This document shows, one piece after another, positions 7,113 through 16,200 of a stretch of DNA of 32,160 nt (the stretch's first letter is position 1; each line of letters begins with the position of its first letter). Under the pieces are notes generated by a model that saw only the letters and a list, made by a program, of their open reading frames with translations, was not told the origin of the DNA and ran no database searches. The DNA lies in NCBI GenBank assembly GCA_019312665.1, contig JAFDCZ010000025.1, forward strand, positions 1 through 32,160. The letters are read 5' to 3'. Source of the stretch: Deltaproteobacteria bacterium (lineage in GTDB: Bacteria > Myxococcota_A > UBA9160 > UBA6930). The position numbers were made by a program, and so were the translations under genes.

Positions 7113-7991
7113 ATGACCGTCGCACGCCACTGCCGAAAGCCCGCCAGCACGATCCCGGGTACGGAAACGCTCCACGACGCCGCGGAGCAGATGGCGACGG
7201 AGCGGGTGGGATCCCTCGTGGTCGTGAAGGGTCGCTCGCCCGTGGGTGTCGTGACCGATCGCGACATCGCGTTGGGCGTGCTCGCCCGCGGCCTCGATCC
7301 CGAAGCCGCCTCGGTGGCGGAGATCGCCAGCACCCCGGCCGTCGTCGTGGGCACGGAGCTGCCGCTCCGAGAGGCCAGCGCGACGATGCGCCGTCATGGC
7401 CTGCGTCGCGTTCCCGTCGTGGACGGCGAAGGCGCGGTGGTCGGCGTGCTGGCCGGCGACGATCTGGTGCGCCTGATCGCACTGGAGCTGACCTGCCTCG
7501 CCGACGTCGCCGCCGAGCAGATCCCGATCGGCGTGCGCTCGGGATCCGCCGAGGCCGGTCCGGCACGCGATGTCGAGCAGTACGCGCGAAAGCTGACGAC
7601 GATTCCAGAGGATGCCTCGGCGGGCGAGGTGGGCCGGATCATGGCCAGCGAGCACATCGGCTGCGTGGTCATGGTCGACCGGAAGGGCGTCCCGGCCGGC
7701 GTCGTCACAGATCGTGATCTGGTGGTTCGCGTCGTGGCTCGCGGGCTGGGGGTGGATGCGCCTGCAGCCGGCGCCATGAGCACCTCGGTCGTCACGATCG
7801 ATGCCCGCGCCTCCCTCGAGCAGGCCGCCTCCGAGATGAGTTCCCAGGGCATCCGTCGCCTGCTTGTGCTGCGGGAAGCTCACCCGGTCGGCATCGTCAC
7901 CTACGACGATCTGATCGTCGCCCTCGGCAGCGAGCTGCATGACCTGGGCGCAGCCATGCAGGCTGCACGGGAACGAGAACACCGCGCCTAG
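7113..7991 (+). CDS. CBS-domain protein with four CBS motifs
   Basis: The 292-residue protein is two Bateman modules in tandem, with CBS repeats at roughly 10-65, 75-130, 155-210 and 220-280. Each repeat keeps the Gly/Asp turn seen in VGVVTDRDIA, VGVLAGDDLV, AGVVTDRDLV and VGIVTYDDLI. CBS pairs bind adenine nucleotides such as AMP, ATP or NAD and report energy state. There is no attached catalytic or DNA-binding domain, so it probably acts on a partner. AAGGAG precedes the ATG by 5 nt. It lies 10 bp after malic enzyme, so allosteric control of malic enzyme or the adjacent redox operon by energy charge is an attractive inference. Its stop overlaps the stop of the convergent ferredoxin reductase gene by 3 bp. 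Confidence 0.92.
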   Translation: MTVARHCRKPASTIPGTETLHDAAEQMATERVGSLVVVKGRSPVGVVTDRDIALGVLARGLDPEAASVAEIASTPAVVVGTELPLREASATMRRHGLRRVPVVDGEGAVVGVLAGDDLVRLIALELTCLADVAAEQIPIGVRSGSAEAGPARDVEQYARKLTTIPEDASAGEVGRIMASEHIGCVVMVDRKGVPAGVVTDRDLVVRVVARGLGVDAPAAGAMSTSVVTIDARASLEQAASEMSSQGIRRLLVLREAHPVGIVTYDDLIVALGSELHDLGAAMQAAREREHRA

Positions 7992-8863
7992 TAGACGAGC
8001 TCCACCCAGCGGTGTCCCGCTCGAAGCTCGGCTTTGCGGCGCTGCCACTTCTCGTCGGAGCCGGCCAGGTCGGCAAACGCCGCGTCGAGCTCGACCAGCA
8101 TCGGTTCGAGCCCTGCAACGAAGACGTAGGTCTTCGCCTCGCCTAGCATCTTCCACAGGTCGGCGCCGCGCTCCTTGATCGCCGCGCCCCAGGCCACCGG
8201 GTCGCCCCAGTCCGGCCGCGGGCTGAGTGCCCGGAACGCCTCGAAGGTCTCTTCGTCGTAGTAGAGCGCGAAGTCGTCTCGCTCGTCGTTCATGTAGAGC
8301 ATCTCGAGGCCGCTTCGAGCGCCATGGAAGAGCCATACGTGGCCGCCGAACTCCGGAACGCTCCGATACAGCCGCTTCACGAACGCTCGAAAGGGCGCGA
8401 TGCCGGTCCCACTGGCGATCAGGATCAGGTTTGCGTCGCGCTCGTCGGGGAGCTCGAACGGAAGCCCGTAGGGGCCCGTCGTCAGGCAGCTGTCACCGGG
8501 CGCCAGATCACACAGAAAATTCGAGGCAACGCCCGGATACTTCTCACCGCTGTACTCATCGACATAGGAACATCGACGCACGGCGATCTCGATGCGCGGC
8601 CGGCCGGAGGACCCTCGCTCGGGAAGACCCGCAACGCTGTAGAGCCGGAAATGATGCGCCTGCCCGAATGCCGGTGAGGCCGGAGCGAGCACGCCGAGGC
8701 TCTGACCGATCTCGAACGGGAAGTCCGTGCGATCCACCTCGAGGACGAGTTCGCGGACCTCATCGGCGGCGTCCTCCACGGTGATGCGCCGGCTCCTGAT
8801 CAGCGTGGTTCCGAACCGCGGCTCGGTATCGTAGTCCTGGAGGTGCGTCACGGTTTCACTCAT
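7988..8863 (-). CDS. Ferredoxin/flavodoxin--NADP(+) reductase, plant-type FAD enzyme
   Basis: The 291-residue protein passes electrons between ferredoxin and NADP(H). It has the FAD-binding RLYSVAG motif (near residue 73), the GPYG loop, the nucleotide-binding GTGIAPFRAFV (near residue 152) and a C-terminal WVELVY. The aromatic last residue is typical of plant-type reductases, where it stacks on the flavin. The start is ATG 8863, which follows GGAGGAG by 6 nt and overlaps the stop of the upstream 66-residue gene as ATGA; an ATG at 8887 is less likely. It is the last gene of the rnfB-nifJ-rnfCDGEA operon and so offers a second exit for ferredoxin electrons, to NADPH, beside Rnf. It could also feed reduced ferredoxin from NADPH. 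Confidence 0.88.
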   Translation of the reverse strand: MSETVTHLQDYDTEPRFGTTLIRSRRITVEDAADEVRELVLEVDRTDFPFEIGQSLGVLAPASPAFGQAHHFRLYSVAGLPERGSSGRPRIEIAVRRCSYVDEYSGEKYPGVASNFLCDLAPGDSCLTTGPYGLPFELPDERDANLILIASGTGIAPFRAFVKRLYRSVPEFGGHVWLFHGARSGLEMLYMNDERDDFALYYDEETFEAFRALSPRPDWGDPVAWGAAIKERGADLWKMLGEAKTYVFVAGLEPMLVELDAAFADLAGSDEKWQRRKAELRAGHRWVELVY

Positions 8864-9060
8864 GCTTTCTCCTCCGCGTGGGGACAAGCCCCGCCGCTCT
8901 CATTTTGCTTTGGGCAGGCTGCGCCACCGCAGCCGAATCGCCCGGCCAGGGGATCCGGATCCGTTTCGGGGAAGACCCTTTGCCAGGCGCTCTGAACCCC
9001 GAGCCATGCCAGCAGCAGCAGCACCAGCCCGAGCAACGCCACCAGGTGCGATGTCCACAT
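8860..9060 (-). CDS. 66-residue Cys-rich single-span membrane protein, NqrM-like in layout
   Basis: One hydrophobic helix (about residues 5-22, LVALLGLVLLLLAWLG) is followed by a short linker and a Cys-rich tail with C44, C49, C59 and H61 (CGGAACP ... GGACPH). It starts 4 bp after the rnfA stop and its own stop overlaps the FNR start (ATGA), so it is made with the complex. NqrM is a small membrane protein with one helix and a Cys cluster that is needed to mature the iron site between NqrD and NqrE of the Na+-pumping NADH:quinone reductase; RnfA and RnfE are the homologues of those subunits. The size, layout and position suggest the same job for Rnf. The exact NqrM Cys pattern is not matched (three Cys rather than four), so homology is unproven. 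A FeoB-associated Cys-rich peptide is an alternative look-alike. Confidence 0.7.
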   Translation of the reverse strand: MWTSHLVALLGLVLLLLAWLGVQSAWQRVFPETDPDPLAGRFGCGGAACPKQNESGGACPHAEEKA

Positions 9061-9064
9061 GCGA

Positions 9065-9646
9065 TCAGACCCCCAGCCCCGCGAAACCCATGAACGCCAT
9101 CGAGAGGATGCCCGCCAGTACGAGGGCCAGGGCCGTCCCCCGCACCGGGTCGGGTACCGGGGCCAGGTCGAGCTTCTCCCGCAGCCCGGCCATCAGCACG
9201 AGGGCCAGCGTAAAGCCCGCACCGGCGCCCAGCGCGTAGGCAATGGACTGGCTGAAGCTGTAGCCCTTGTTCGTCTGGAACAGGGCGAGGCCCAGGATCG
9301 CGCAGTTCGTCGTGATCAGCGGGAGGAAGATGCCCAGGCTCCGGAACAGTGTCGGGCTCGTCTTGCGGATGAACATCTCGACCAACTGCACGGTGGAGGC
9401 GATCACGACGATGAATGAGATGAGTCGCAGGTAGGGCGCGTCGATGGCGACCAGCACACGCTCGATACCGAACGCGCACACCGAGGCAACGAGCATCACG
9501 AAGCTGACTGCCGCACCCATCCGGGTCGCGGTCTCGAGCCGGTTCGACACGCCCAGGAACGGACACAGGCCCAGGAAGTAGGCCAGCACGAAGTTGTTGA
9601 TCAGGCAGGCGTTCAGGAAGATGGAGCCCAGGCCCTGCTCAGGCAT
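9065..9646 (-). CDS. rnfA: Rnf complex subunit RnfA
   Basis: The 193-residue integral membrane protein has about six hydrophobic helices. It carries the two half-channel Cys motifs of the RnfA/NqrE family, GLCPFLGVSN near residue 28 and TTNCAILGLALF near residue 112. In this family these Cys and the matching pair in RnfE hold an iron-sulfur centre inside the membrane, at the pseudo-twofold axis between the two subunits. The start ATG 9646 lies within the end of rnfE (8-bp overlap) and follows GGAGGG. The Cys-rich 66-residue gene starts 4 bp after the stop. Nothing is missing relative to the family. Confidence 0.95.
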   Translation of the reverse strand: MPEQGLGSIFLNACLINNFVLAYFLGLCPFLGVSNRLETATRMGAAVSFVMLVASVCAFGIERVLVAIDAPYLRLISFIVVIASTVQLVEMFIRKTSPTLFRSLGIFLPLITTNCAILGLALFQTNKGYSFSQSIAYALGAGAGFTLALVLMAGLREKLDLAPVPDPVRGTALALVLAGILSMAFMGFAGLGV

Positions 9647-10229
9647 CGGGAGCCCTCCAGCGACCGAATAGCATCAGCCAGGCGGCCAACGTGAAGAAGC
9701 CGCCACTCGGCAGCAACATGATCACCCAGGGCTGGAAATCTGCGTGAAAGAGGGCCACGCCGAAGAGCGAGCCGCTGCCGAGGATCTCGCGGACGGCTCC
9801 GAGCGAGAGGAGCGCCAGCGTGAAGCCGAGACCCATCCCGGCGCCGTCGAGGACCGAGCGGCCGATGCTGTTGCGAGAAGCGAAGGCCTCTGCGCGCCCC
9901 AGGATCAGACAGTTCACCACGATCAGCGAAATGAATGCGCCGAGGGCGCGATGAAGCTCCAGGCTGATCGCCTGGATCGTGTAATCGACGATCGTCACGA
10001 AGGTGGCGATCACGAGGATGTAGGTCGCGATCCGGACCTGCTTGGGCACGAAGTTTCGCAGCAGCGCCACGGCTGCGTTGGAAGCAACCAGCACGAAGAG
10101 CGTGGCGAGACCCATCGCCAGCGCGTTGCGCGCCGTGTTCGAGACGGCAAGCGCCGGGCACATTCCGAGCACCTGCACGAAGATCGGGTTCTCTCGCCAG
10201 AGCCCCTTCCAGAAATCCTCGGTGTTCAC
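9639..10229 (-). CDS. rnfE: Rnf complex subunit RnfE
   Basis: The 196-residue membrane protein is the partner and paralogue of RnfA, with inverted topology. It has the family motifs LGMCPALAVSN near residue 24 and VVNCLILGRAEAFAS near residue 108, whose Cys face those of RnfA. The start codon is GTG at 10229-10227 and overlaps the rnfG stop as GTGA. The other end overlaps the rnfA start by 8 bp. NqrD-type sequences are close relatives, but the RAEAFA motif and the BCDGEA gene order make RnfE the better call. Confidence 0.95.
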   Translation of the reverse strand: MNTEDFWKGLWRENPIFVQVLGMCPALAVSNTARNALAMGLATLFVLVASNAAVALLRNFVPKQVRIATYILVIATFVTIVDYTIQAISLELHRALGAFISLIVVNCLILGRAEAFASRNSIGRSVLDGAGMGLGFTLALLSLGAVREILGSGSLFGVALFHADFQPWVIMLLPSGGFFTLAAWLMLFGRWRAPDA

Positions 10230-10915
10230 GGGGCCACCTCCTCTACGAAATCCGCGAGGCGCACACGAATCGCTGGGAGGCGCGCGAGCGTGCTCTCCCG
10301 CAGGATGCTCCCGATCGCCTTCGACGTAATGGTCGCGCCCGTCAGGCCGTCGATCTGCCAGGGATGCCGCTTCTCGCCGGGCTTCACCACCTCGATCGGG
10401 TGGAGGATCACCCGTCCGTCGGCCGTCAGCGAGACGTCGAGGCGTGCGAAGTTCGCCTGGAAGCCGGCGTCGCTCTCAACCCGATCGCCGAGGCCTGGAG
10501 TCTCGCGGCTCTCGAGCACGTGCACGCCGATGATCGTCTCGCTCTCGACCGCATAGCCGTAAAGCAGACGGATCACGTCCTGATAACCCATGCCCGCCGC
10601 CTCCAGCGCCAACCCGACCAACCGGTTTTCCGCGTCGAAGCCCGCGTGAACGCGCTCCGCGCTGGAGGCGCCATCCCGGGCGGGGACGTAGTGGCCGTCC
10701 TGTTCACGCTCGAAGCTTCGACTCGAGTTTGCACCGGGAAGCACCTCGAAGACCGCCTGCCGCAGCGCCTCGGCGCGAGCGCGCTCGATCCTCGGGCGTG
10801 TGGCTTCATACACGAAGACGATCAACAGACCGCACACCAGACCCACTCCGACCATCGCCCGGGCCATGGGCCAGCCACCTTCGCTGGCGCCCGGCGGGAG
10901 AGCGGGCGCACTCAT
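10226..10915 (-). CDS. rnfG: Rnf complex subunit RnfG (covalent-FMN protein)
   Basis: The 229-residue protein has one N-terminal membrane helix (about residues 17-38, MARAMVGVGLVCGLLIVFVY) and a periplasmic FMN-binding domain. The flavinylation motif D-G-L-T-G-A-T places FMN on T195. GLEAAGMGYQDVIRLLYGY and ETPGLGDRV are family hallmarks. FMN is normally attached by the transferase ApbE, and no apbE gene is visible in this window. The start ATG 10915 overlaps the rnfD stop (ATGA) and follows a GGAGGG stretch. An internal ATG 16 codons later is an alternative start. Confidence 0.93.
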   Translation of the reverse strand: MSAPALPPGASEGGWPMARAMVGVGLVCGLLIVFVYEATRPRIERARAEALRQAVFEVLPGANSSRSFEREQDGHYVPARDGASSAERVHAGFDAENRLVGLALEAAGMGYQDVIRLLYGYAVESETIIGVHVLESRETPGLGDRVESDAGFQANFARLDVSLTADGRVILHPIEVVKPGEKRHPWQIDGLTGATITSKAIGSILRESTLARLPAIRVRLADFVEEVAP

Positions 10916-11937
10916 CCGCCGCCCTCCGCCGCCGCCTGCCCGAAGACGCGCGGCCGGATCCATCGATCGATATGGGGCGAGACCGCGTTGGCGAGCAGGA
11001 TTGCGTACATCACGCCCTCGGGCATGCCGCCCCAGACACGGATCACCATCACCAGCGCGCCGATCAAGGCTCCGTAGAGCAGGCAGCCGGTGCCAGTCAT
11101 GGGTGAAGCCACCATGTCGGTCGCCATGAACACCGCGCCTAGCATGAGTCCACCCGAGAAGAGCATGAAGCCAGGGGGCGCGTAGGCCTCCGGTGCGACC
11201 GCATGGAGCAGGGCACTCGCGCCCGCTACGACCGCGAAGAGGCCAGCGGGAATGCGCCAGCTCATCATGTTGCGCGCAACCAGCCAGGCCCCGCCGAGCA
11301 GGATCAGCACACCGCTGGTCTCGCCCAGCGAGCCGGCGACCGCTCCGGTCGCGAGGTCGCCGAGCGCAGTCAGCTCTCCGCTGAACTTGAAGCCGGCCAG
11401 CGGGGTCGCACCGCTCCAGCCATCGACCACCGCGCGGCTGAAGGGCGCCGCGAGCGTCGAGCCGGGCAGGGATGTGAATCGCTCGCCAGCGAGGGGGGGA
11501 AGCCAGCTGGTCATGGCCACGGGGAACGCCGCCTGAAGGAATGCGCGCGCCACCAGGGCCGGATTGAAGGGGTTGGCGCCGAGCCCGCCGAACAACGCCT
11601 TTCCCAACCCGACGCCGATGACACCGCCCACCGCCACCATCCACAGTGGCAGTCCGGGCGGAAGCGTCAACCCGTACAGCAGCCCGGTGATGGCCACGGA
11701 GCCGTCGCCCAGGCTCGACGCGCGGCCCGAGAGCGCGCACGCCAGCCGTTCGGTCAGCAGACAGGAAAGGACGGCCGTTGCCAGCACGAGCAGCGCCTTC
11801 AGCCCGAAGCACCAGACCGCCCAGGCCGCGGTCGGCAGCAGAGCCAGCACCACATTGAACATGATCGTCTCGACCCGGTGGCCGCTCAGCACGTGGGGCG
11901 AGGTGCGAATCTCGAGGGTATGCGTCACGTCCGCCAT
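10912..11937 (-). CDS. rnfD: Rnf complex subunit RnfD (membrane flavoprotein)
   Basis: The 341-residue polytopic membrane protein starts MADVTHTLEIRTSPH, the usual RnfD opening with the conserved SPH. It has roughly ten hydrophobic helices and a flavinylation motif D-G-W-S-G-A-T with T178 as the FMN-bearing residue. GANPFNPALVARAFL and DMVASPMTGTG are conserved family stretches; the NPA segment lies in the ion and electron path. The frame stays open upstream to 12033, but that part lies over the end of rnfC and does not look like RnfD. ATG 11937 shares a base with the rnfC stop (TGATG). Confidence 0.95.
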   Translation of the reverse strand: MADVTHTLEIRTSPHVLSGHRVETIMFNVVLALLPTAAWAVWCFGLKALLVLATAVLSCLLTERLACALSGRASSLGDGSVAITGLLYGLTLPPGLPLWMVAVGGVIGVGLGKALFGGLGANPFNPALVARAFLQAAFPVAMTSWLPPLAGERFTSLPGSTLAAPFSRAVVDGWSGATPLAGFKFSGELTALGDLATGAVAGSLGETSGVLILLGGAWLVARNMMSWRIPAGLFAVVAGASALLHAVAPEAYAPPGFMLFSGGLMLGAVFMATDMVASPMTGTGCLLYGALIGALVMVIRVWGGMPEGVMYAILLANAVSPHIDRWIRPRVFGQAAAEGGG

Positions 11938-13271
11938 CAGGGCGCCTGCGCCTTGCGCAGCGCGGCCTTCGCCACGCGGAACCGCTGCACCAGCGGGATG
12001 TGCGACGGACAGACGAACGCGCAGGCGCCACACTCGAAGCAGTCCGTCAGATGGTGCCGATCCTGCATCTCCTGATAGCGCTCATTTGCCGCCAACAGAC
12101 CAAGCTGGGAAGGATCGAGGAACATCGGGCAGGCATCCACGCAGTAGCCGCAGCGGATGCAGGGGTGCGGCGCGACGTGGGTCGCCGCGCTCTCGCGCTC
12201 GCCGAAGGCGACGACTCCGGAGGTCCCCTTGGTGATCGGAATGTCGAGACTGGGCGAGGCGCTTCCCATCATCGGGCCACCGAGGAACACGCGGGAAAGG
12301 TCGTCTTCGACGCCGACGGTTTCGAGCAGGAAGCGCAGAGGAGTCCCGATCGGCACGCGGTAGTTTCCCTTGTGGCGTACCGCCGGGCCCGTGACCGTGA
12401 CCACCCGCTCCTGGATTCCGCGACCGTGTGGCAGCAGCCGACCGATCTCGGCCGTGGTGGCTACGTTCACGCAGAGGGCGTGAACGTCCGCCGGCAGCCC
12501 TCCGGGCGGTACCTGCCGACCTAGCAACGCCTCGATCAGCATCTTCTCAGCGCCCTGCGGGTACTTCACCTGCAGCACCTCGACCGAGGCAGGCAGATCC
12601 TCGGGAAGCCCCGCACGAAGATGGGCCGCAGCGTCAGGCTTGTTCTTCTCGACGCCGATGATCGCCCGCGGCGCACCGGTAGCGGCGAGCAGGTAGCGGA
12701 CGCCGGCGAAGATGTCCTCGCGCTGCTCGAGCATTACCCGGTGATCCGTCGTCAGGTAGGGCTCGCACTCGACGCCGTTCACGATCAGGGTGTCGAAGAA
12801 ACCACCCTCGGGCGGCCGCAGCTTCGCGTGGGTCGGGAAGCCGGCCCCGCCGAGCCCGACCACCCCGGCCTCCTGGATGGCGCGGACGATCTGCTCGGGC
12901 TCTGCCTCCAGCGGGCACGGCGTACCCTCCGCCACCTCCTGGGTCGAGCCGGGCAGCGGCTCCAGGTAGACCGCGGAAACCATGCGGCCCGCGATGCTCG
13001 GAGCCGGACCGAGCGCCTTCACGATGCCGGAGGCCGGTGCGTGCATCGCAACCGACAGGAAGCCATCGGGGCGGGCGATGCACTCACCGCGCACCACCTC
13101 CTGCCCTTCGCGGACCCGTGGGACGGAGGGGCGACCGAGATGCTGCGCCAGGGGCACGACCAACAGGGGCGCAAACGGGAGCCGGCGGATCGCCAGATCA
13201 CGGGTCGCATCCTTGGCGTCGGGCGGATGCACGCCGTGCCGGAAGCTCCCGAGGCCGAGCCACCTCAGCAT
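11937..13271 (-). CDS. rnfC: Rnf complex subunit RnfC (NADH-binding, FMN and two 4Fe-4S clusters)
   Basis: The 444-residue cytoplasmic subunit exchanges electrons with NAD(H). The N-terminal part has RnfC features (FRHGVHPPDAKD, ASGIV). The flavin/NADH-binding GLGGAGFPTHAKL resembles complex I NuoF. Two ferredoxin motifs follow: C371-x2-C374-x2-C377-x3-C381-P and C411-x2-C414-x2-C417-x3-C421-P. The length is that of the short RnfC form, without the long C-terminal repeat seen in enterobacteria. It starts 10 bp after the giant oxidoreductase stop. Its N-terminus directly follows nifJ rather than rnfB, an unusual neighbour. Confidence 0.95.
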   Translation of the reverse strand: MLRWLGLGSFRHGVHPPDAKDATRDLAIRRLPFAPLLVVPLAQHLGRPSVPRVREGQEVVRGECIARPDGFLSVAMHAPASGIVKALGPAPSIAGRMVSAVYLEPLPGSTQEVAEGTPCPLEAEPEQIVRAIQEAGVVGLGGAGFPTHAKLRPPEGGFFDTLIVNGVECEPYLTTDHRVMLEQREDIFAGVRYLLAATGAPRAIIGVEKNKPDAAAHLRAGLPEDLPASVEVLQVKYPQGAEKMLIEALLGRQVPPGGLPADVHALCVNVATTAEIGRLLPHGRGIQERVVTVTGPAVRHKGNYRVPIGTPLRFLLETVGVEDDLSRVFLGGPMMGSASPSLDIPITKGTSGVVAFGERESAATHVAPHPCIRCGYCVDACPMFLDPSQLGLLAANERYQEMQDRHHLTDCFECGACAFVCPSHIPLVQRFRVAKAALRKAQAP

Positions 13272-13281
13272 GACCGGTGCC

Positions 13282-16200
13282 CTATCCGTTGTACTTGGAG
13301 GCCCGGGCGATCCATTTCTCGATGTCCTTTGCGCGCCGATCCCGGGGCAACCCAGGGTGGATCACGCGGGCCGTGCAGCGCTCCGCCGCCTTCACCAGAT
13401 CCTTATAGGGTCCTCCGTCCGGGTTCTTGATGATCGCCTTGCCCCGCTCGTCATAGACGAAGATATCCGGATTGAGCCGGGTACATTCGTCGCAGGAAGT
13501 ACACTCCTCGGTGTCGATCCAGGGCGCCATCGCATCCGAGGCGGCTGGCGCCGCTACGCCAGCGGGAACGGCGGCCGCTCCCGGCATCGGAGCCGACGTC
13601 AGCACAGCGGCGGCGCCACCGGGTGAATCCGCGAGTTGCAGGAGCGCGGTGGCGATACGACCCGCCACGTCCTGGCGGACCCTCGCCTCCACGTCCTCGG
13701 GCGAGCCTTCGTGCCTTCCGACCCCCGCGAGCGCGCGCAACATCGTCCAGAAGTCGCGTCGATCCTCACAGGATTCGACCATGGTCCGGTCCACCAGCAG
13801 GCGAGAGAGCTCGCGCTCCCGGTTCACCGACCAGATATAGGGAAAGTGCCCCTCCCGCTCGTTGGGCTCGAGTTCGAGAAAATCGGCCAACGGGAGCATG
13901 CTCTCGTTCCAGGTGTCCGGCGGCGCGGCGCGAAAGTGCTTGCGGAAACGGGCCTCGCTGACTGCGAAGTCCGCGAAGGTCATGGGTAGCTCCATCTCCT
14001 GCTCGCGGCCCGCCTGCTCATAGCGCAGCGTATAGGTTGGCCAGTCGGATGCGGGGCTCGGATTGCCTTCGAGGTCGAAGCATTCTTCGGGTGTCTTGCC
14101 CGCGTCCGGGTCGTAGCGGAACAGCGGATAGGCCCGGGACTCCACGACCAGCTTCGCCTGGTGAGCGCTCATGTCATCACCGATACCGTGCTCCGGCTGG
14201 CAGGAGCTGTACAGGTTGAAGAGTGCCGGGCGCCGCGCCGAGAGGCCTCGGATGAAGCCTTCGATCATATGGCTCGGGTGGGCAATGGTGCTCTGCATCA
14301 CGTAGCTGGTGCGATGCGCCATACCGATCAGTCCGATCTCCTTGCGCGGCTCCTGCTTGCCCTTCGTCACCCGACCGAACTGCGCCATGTCCGACACCTG
14401 GCCCAAGAAGCCCGAGGTGCACGCCTGGCCGCCGGTGTTCGAGTACACCTGGGTGTCCAGCACCAGAACCTTGATCGGCTTCCCCGAAGCCAGCAGCCGT
14501 GAGAGGTTCTGGAAGCCGATGTCGTACATGGCGCCATCGCCGCCCACTGAGACCACCGGCGGGCACAGCTTCCATTCTTCGTCGGAGAACTGACGCCAGT
14601 CGAAGTAGCGGAAGAAGTCGTCATGCTCGGCGGGCGTGTAGCGACCTTCCAGCTCGAGTTCCGCCAACCGCAGCGCCTTGAAGCCCTCGGCCATGCGCGC
14701 CATGTGTCCCTCGAACACTCCCATCGCGAGCGACGGCGAATCCTGGAACAGGTGGTTCGACCAGGGGAAAGGATACGGGTTGAATGGGTAGGTACTTCCC
14801 CAGACACTGGTGCAGCCCGTCGCGTTCAGCATGCCCATCTTCGAGCGTCCGCGACCGGTGGTACCCTCCTGATAGCGCCAGCGCAGGTCCCGGAGCTCGG
14901 CGATCAATCCGGTGATCCGCCGCAGCCAGGCCGGATCGATCGGCTGGCCGCCGACGCTCTCTTCCACTCCCTCGGCAATTCCCGCGAGCGTGACGTCTCC
15001 GTCACCCAGCCCGTCGACGATGCGCTGCAACGCGATCGGATCGCCGACGTCGATCTCTTCCACCAGCTTGAGCTGCACGTTCTTGCCCAGCGCCTCGATC
15101 AGCTCGTCGAGGTGCTTGATGTGCGCCTCGACCCGCGGCTGCATCAATGCATCGACGGTCGCGGTGAAGAGGTGGATGGCGGTCTTCTCGGCGCAGCCGA
15201 GGCACGCGCCGTCACCACTGGTAAGGGCCAGGTAGCTGCCCTTGTCGAGGAGCAGGGTCTCGAGTGCACCGATGCCTTCCTCGAGGTCGTCGATCCGGAT
15301 GTAGCGTTTGGGTGTCGTGGGCAGGTCGAGCCAGAGATCCCAGTTGCGGCGCAGCTCGGCCACCGAATCGGTGGTCTGGGTGACCTTGCGCAACGCGTCG
15401 TCGTCGCAGACCTGAATGCATTCATTGCAACCCTTGCACGAGGTCGGATTCACCGTGATCGAGAGCAGGCCGCCGCGGCCGGGCTCGTCTCTCTCGGGCA
15501 ACGTGAAGGTGGGGCGTGAGAGCGCGAACTTGAAGGTGCCGAGCTCGTCGCGGAAGAGATCGAACTCCTTGCGTAGCTCCTCCTGCTCGTCCTTCGCGGA
15601 CGTGATCGTGTTTTCGATCGCCTCTTCGAGTAGCGCATCGACCGAGGCGGTCTCGCTAGCCTCGTTCAGCATGGGCCGGAGGTTGCGTTCCAGATCCCGG
15701 ATGGCGCGGGGCAGGCGGGGCACATCGTGCCCGTGCTTGCGCAGCCGCTTCACCACCGTCTCCAGCACCTGGCCCACCTCGTTGACGAGGCCGGGGATGG
15801 CCGTGTCCGGGCAAGCCGTCCAGCAATTTCCGCAGGCCGTGCAGTTCTCCGGCACCCACTCCGGGTGCTCGAAGCGGATCTGGGTCATGTCGCGGAACAG
15901 AGCGGAGCAGGCGGGCATCACGCCGAGGCCGATGAAAGGGTCGGTCAAGCTGTCGCTGCCCATGCCCCGGGCGTAGAAACTGCCGGTTTCCTCCCAGAAG
16001 CGGTGGACGTCGCTGATCGGCGCCTGACTCTGGGGCAGCTGCTGGGCCATCACCGGCATTCGGGGGCCGACCTCTGCGGACGCGTCCTGCTTCTTCTGCG
16101 TGATGGGACCGTGGGGAACTTCGATCAGTTCATCGAAGCCGCGCTTCACCACGCGCAGGTTGTCCTCCACCACGCGCTCGCCCTTCGAGCCGAACTTGTG

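Noticed and set aside
5153-7354. A 733-codon minus-strand open frame over malic enzyme
   Set aside because: It is another GC-driven shadow of malic enzyme, with no family features.
6021-8336. A 771-codon open frame on the minus strand opposite malic enzyme and the CBS gene
   Set aside because: It is antisense to two clear genes, is very rich in Arg, Pro and Gly, has no recognisable domain and ends against normal codon pattern; it is a high-GC shadow.
9065-13271. Reading the operon as Na+-pumping NADH:quinone reductase (Nqr)
   Set aside because: RnfB and RnfC with ferredoxin motifs are present, and NqrF and NqrA are absent, so the complex is Rnf.
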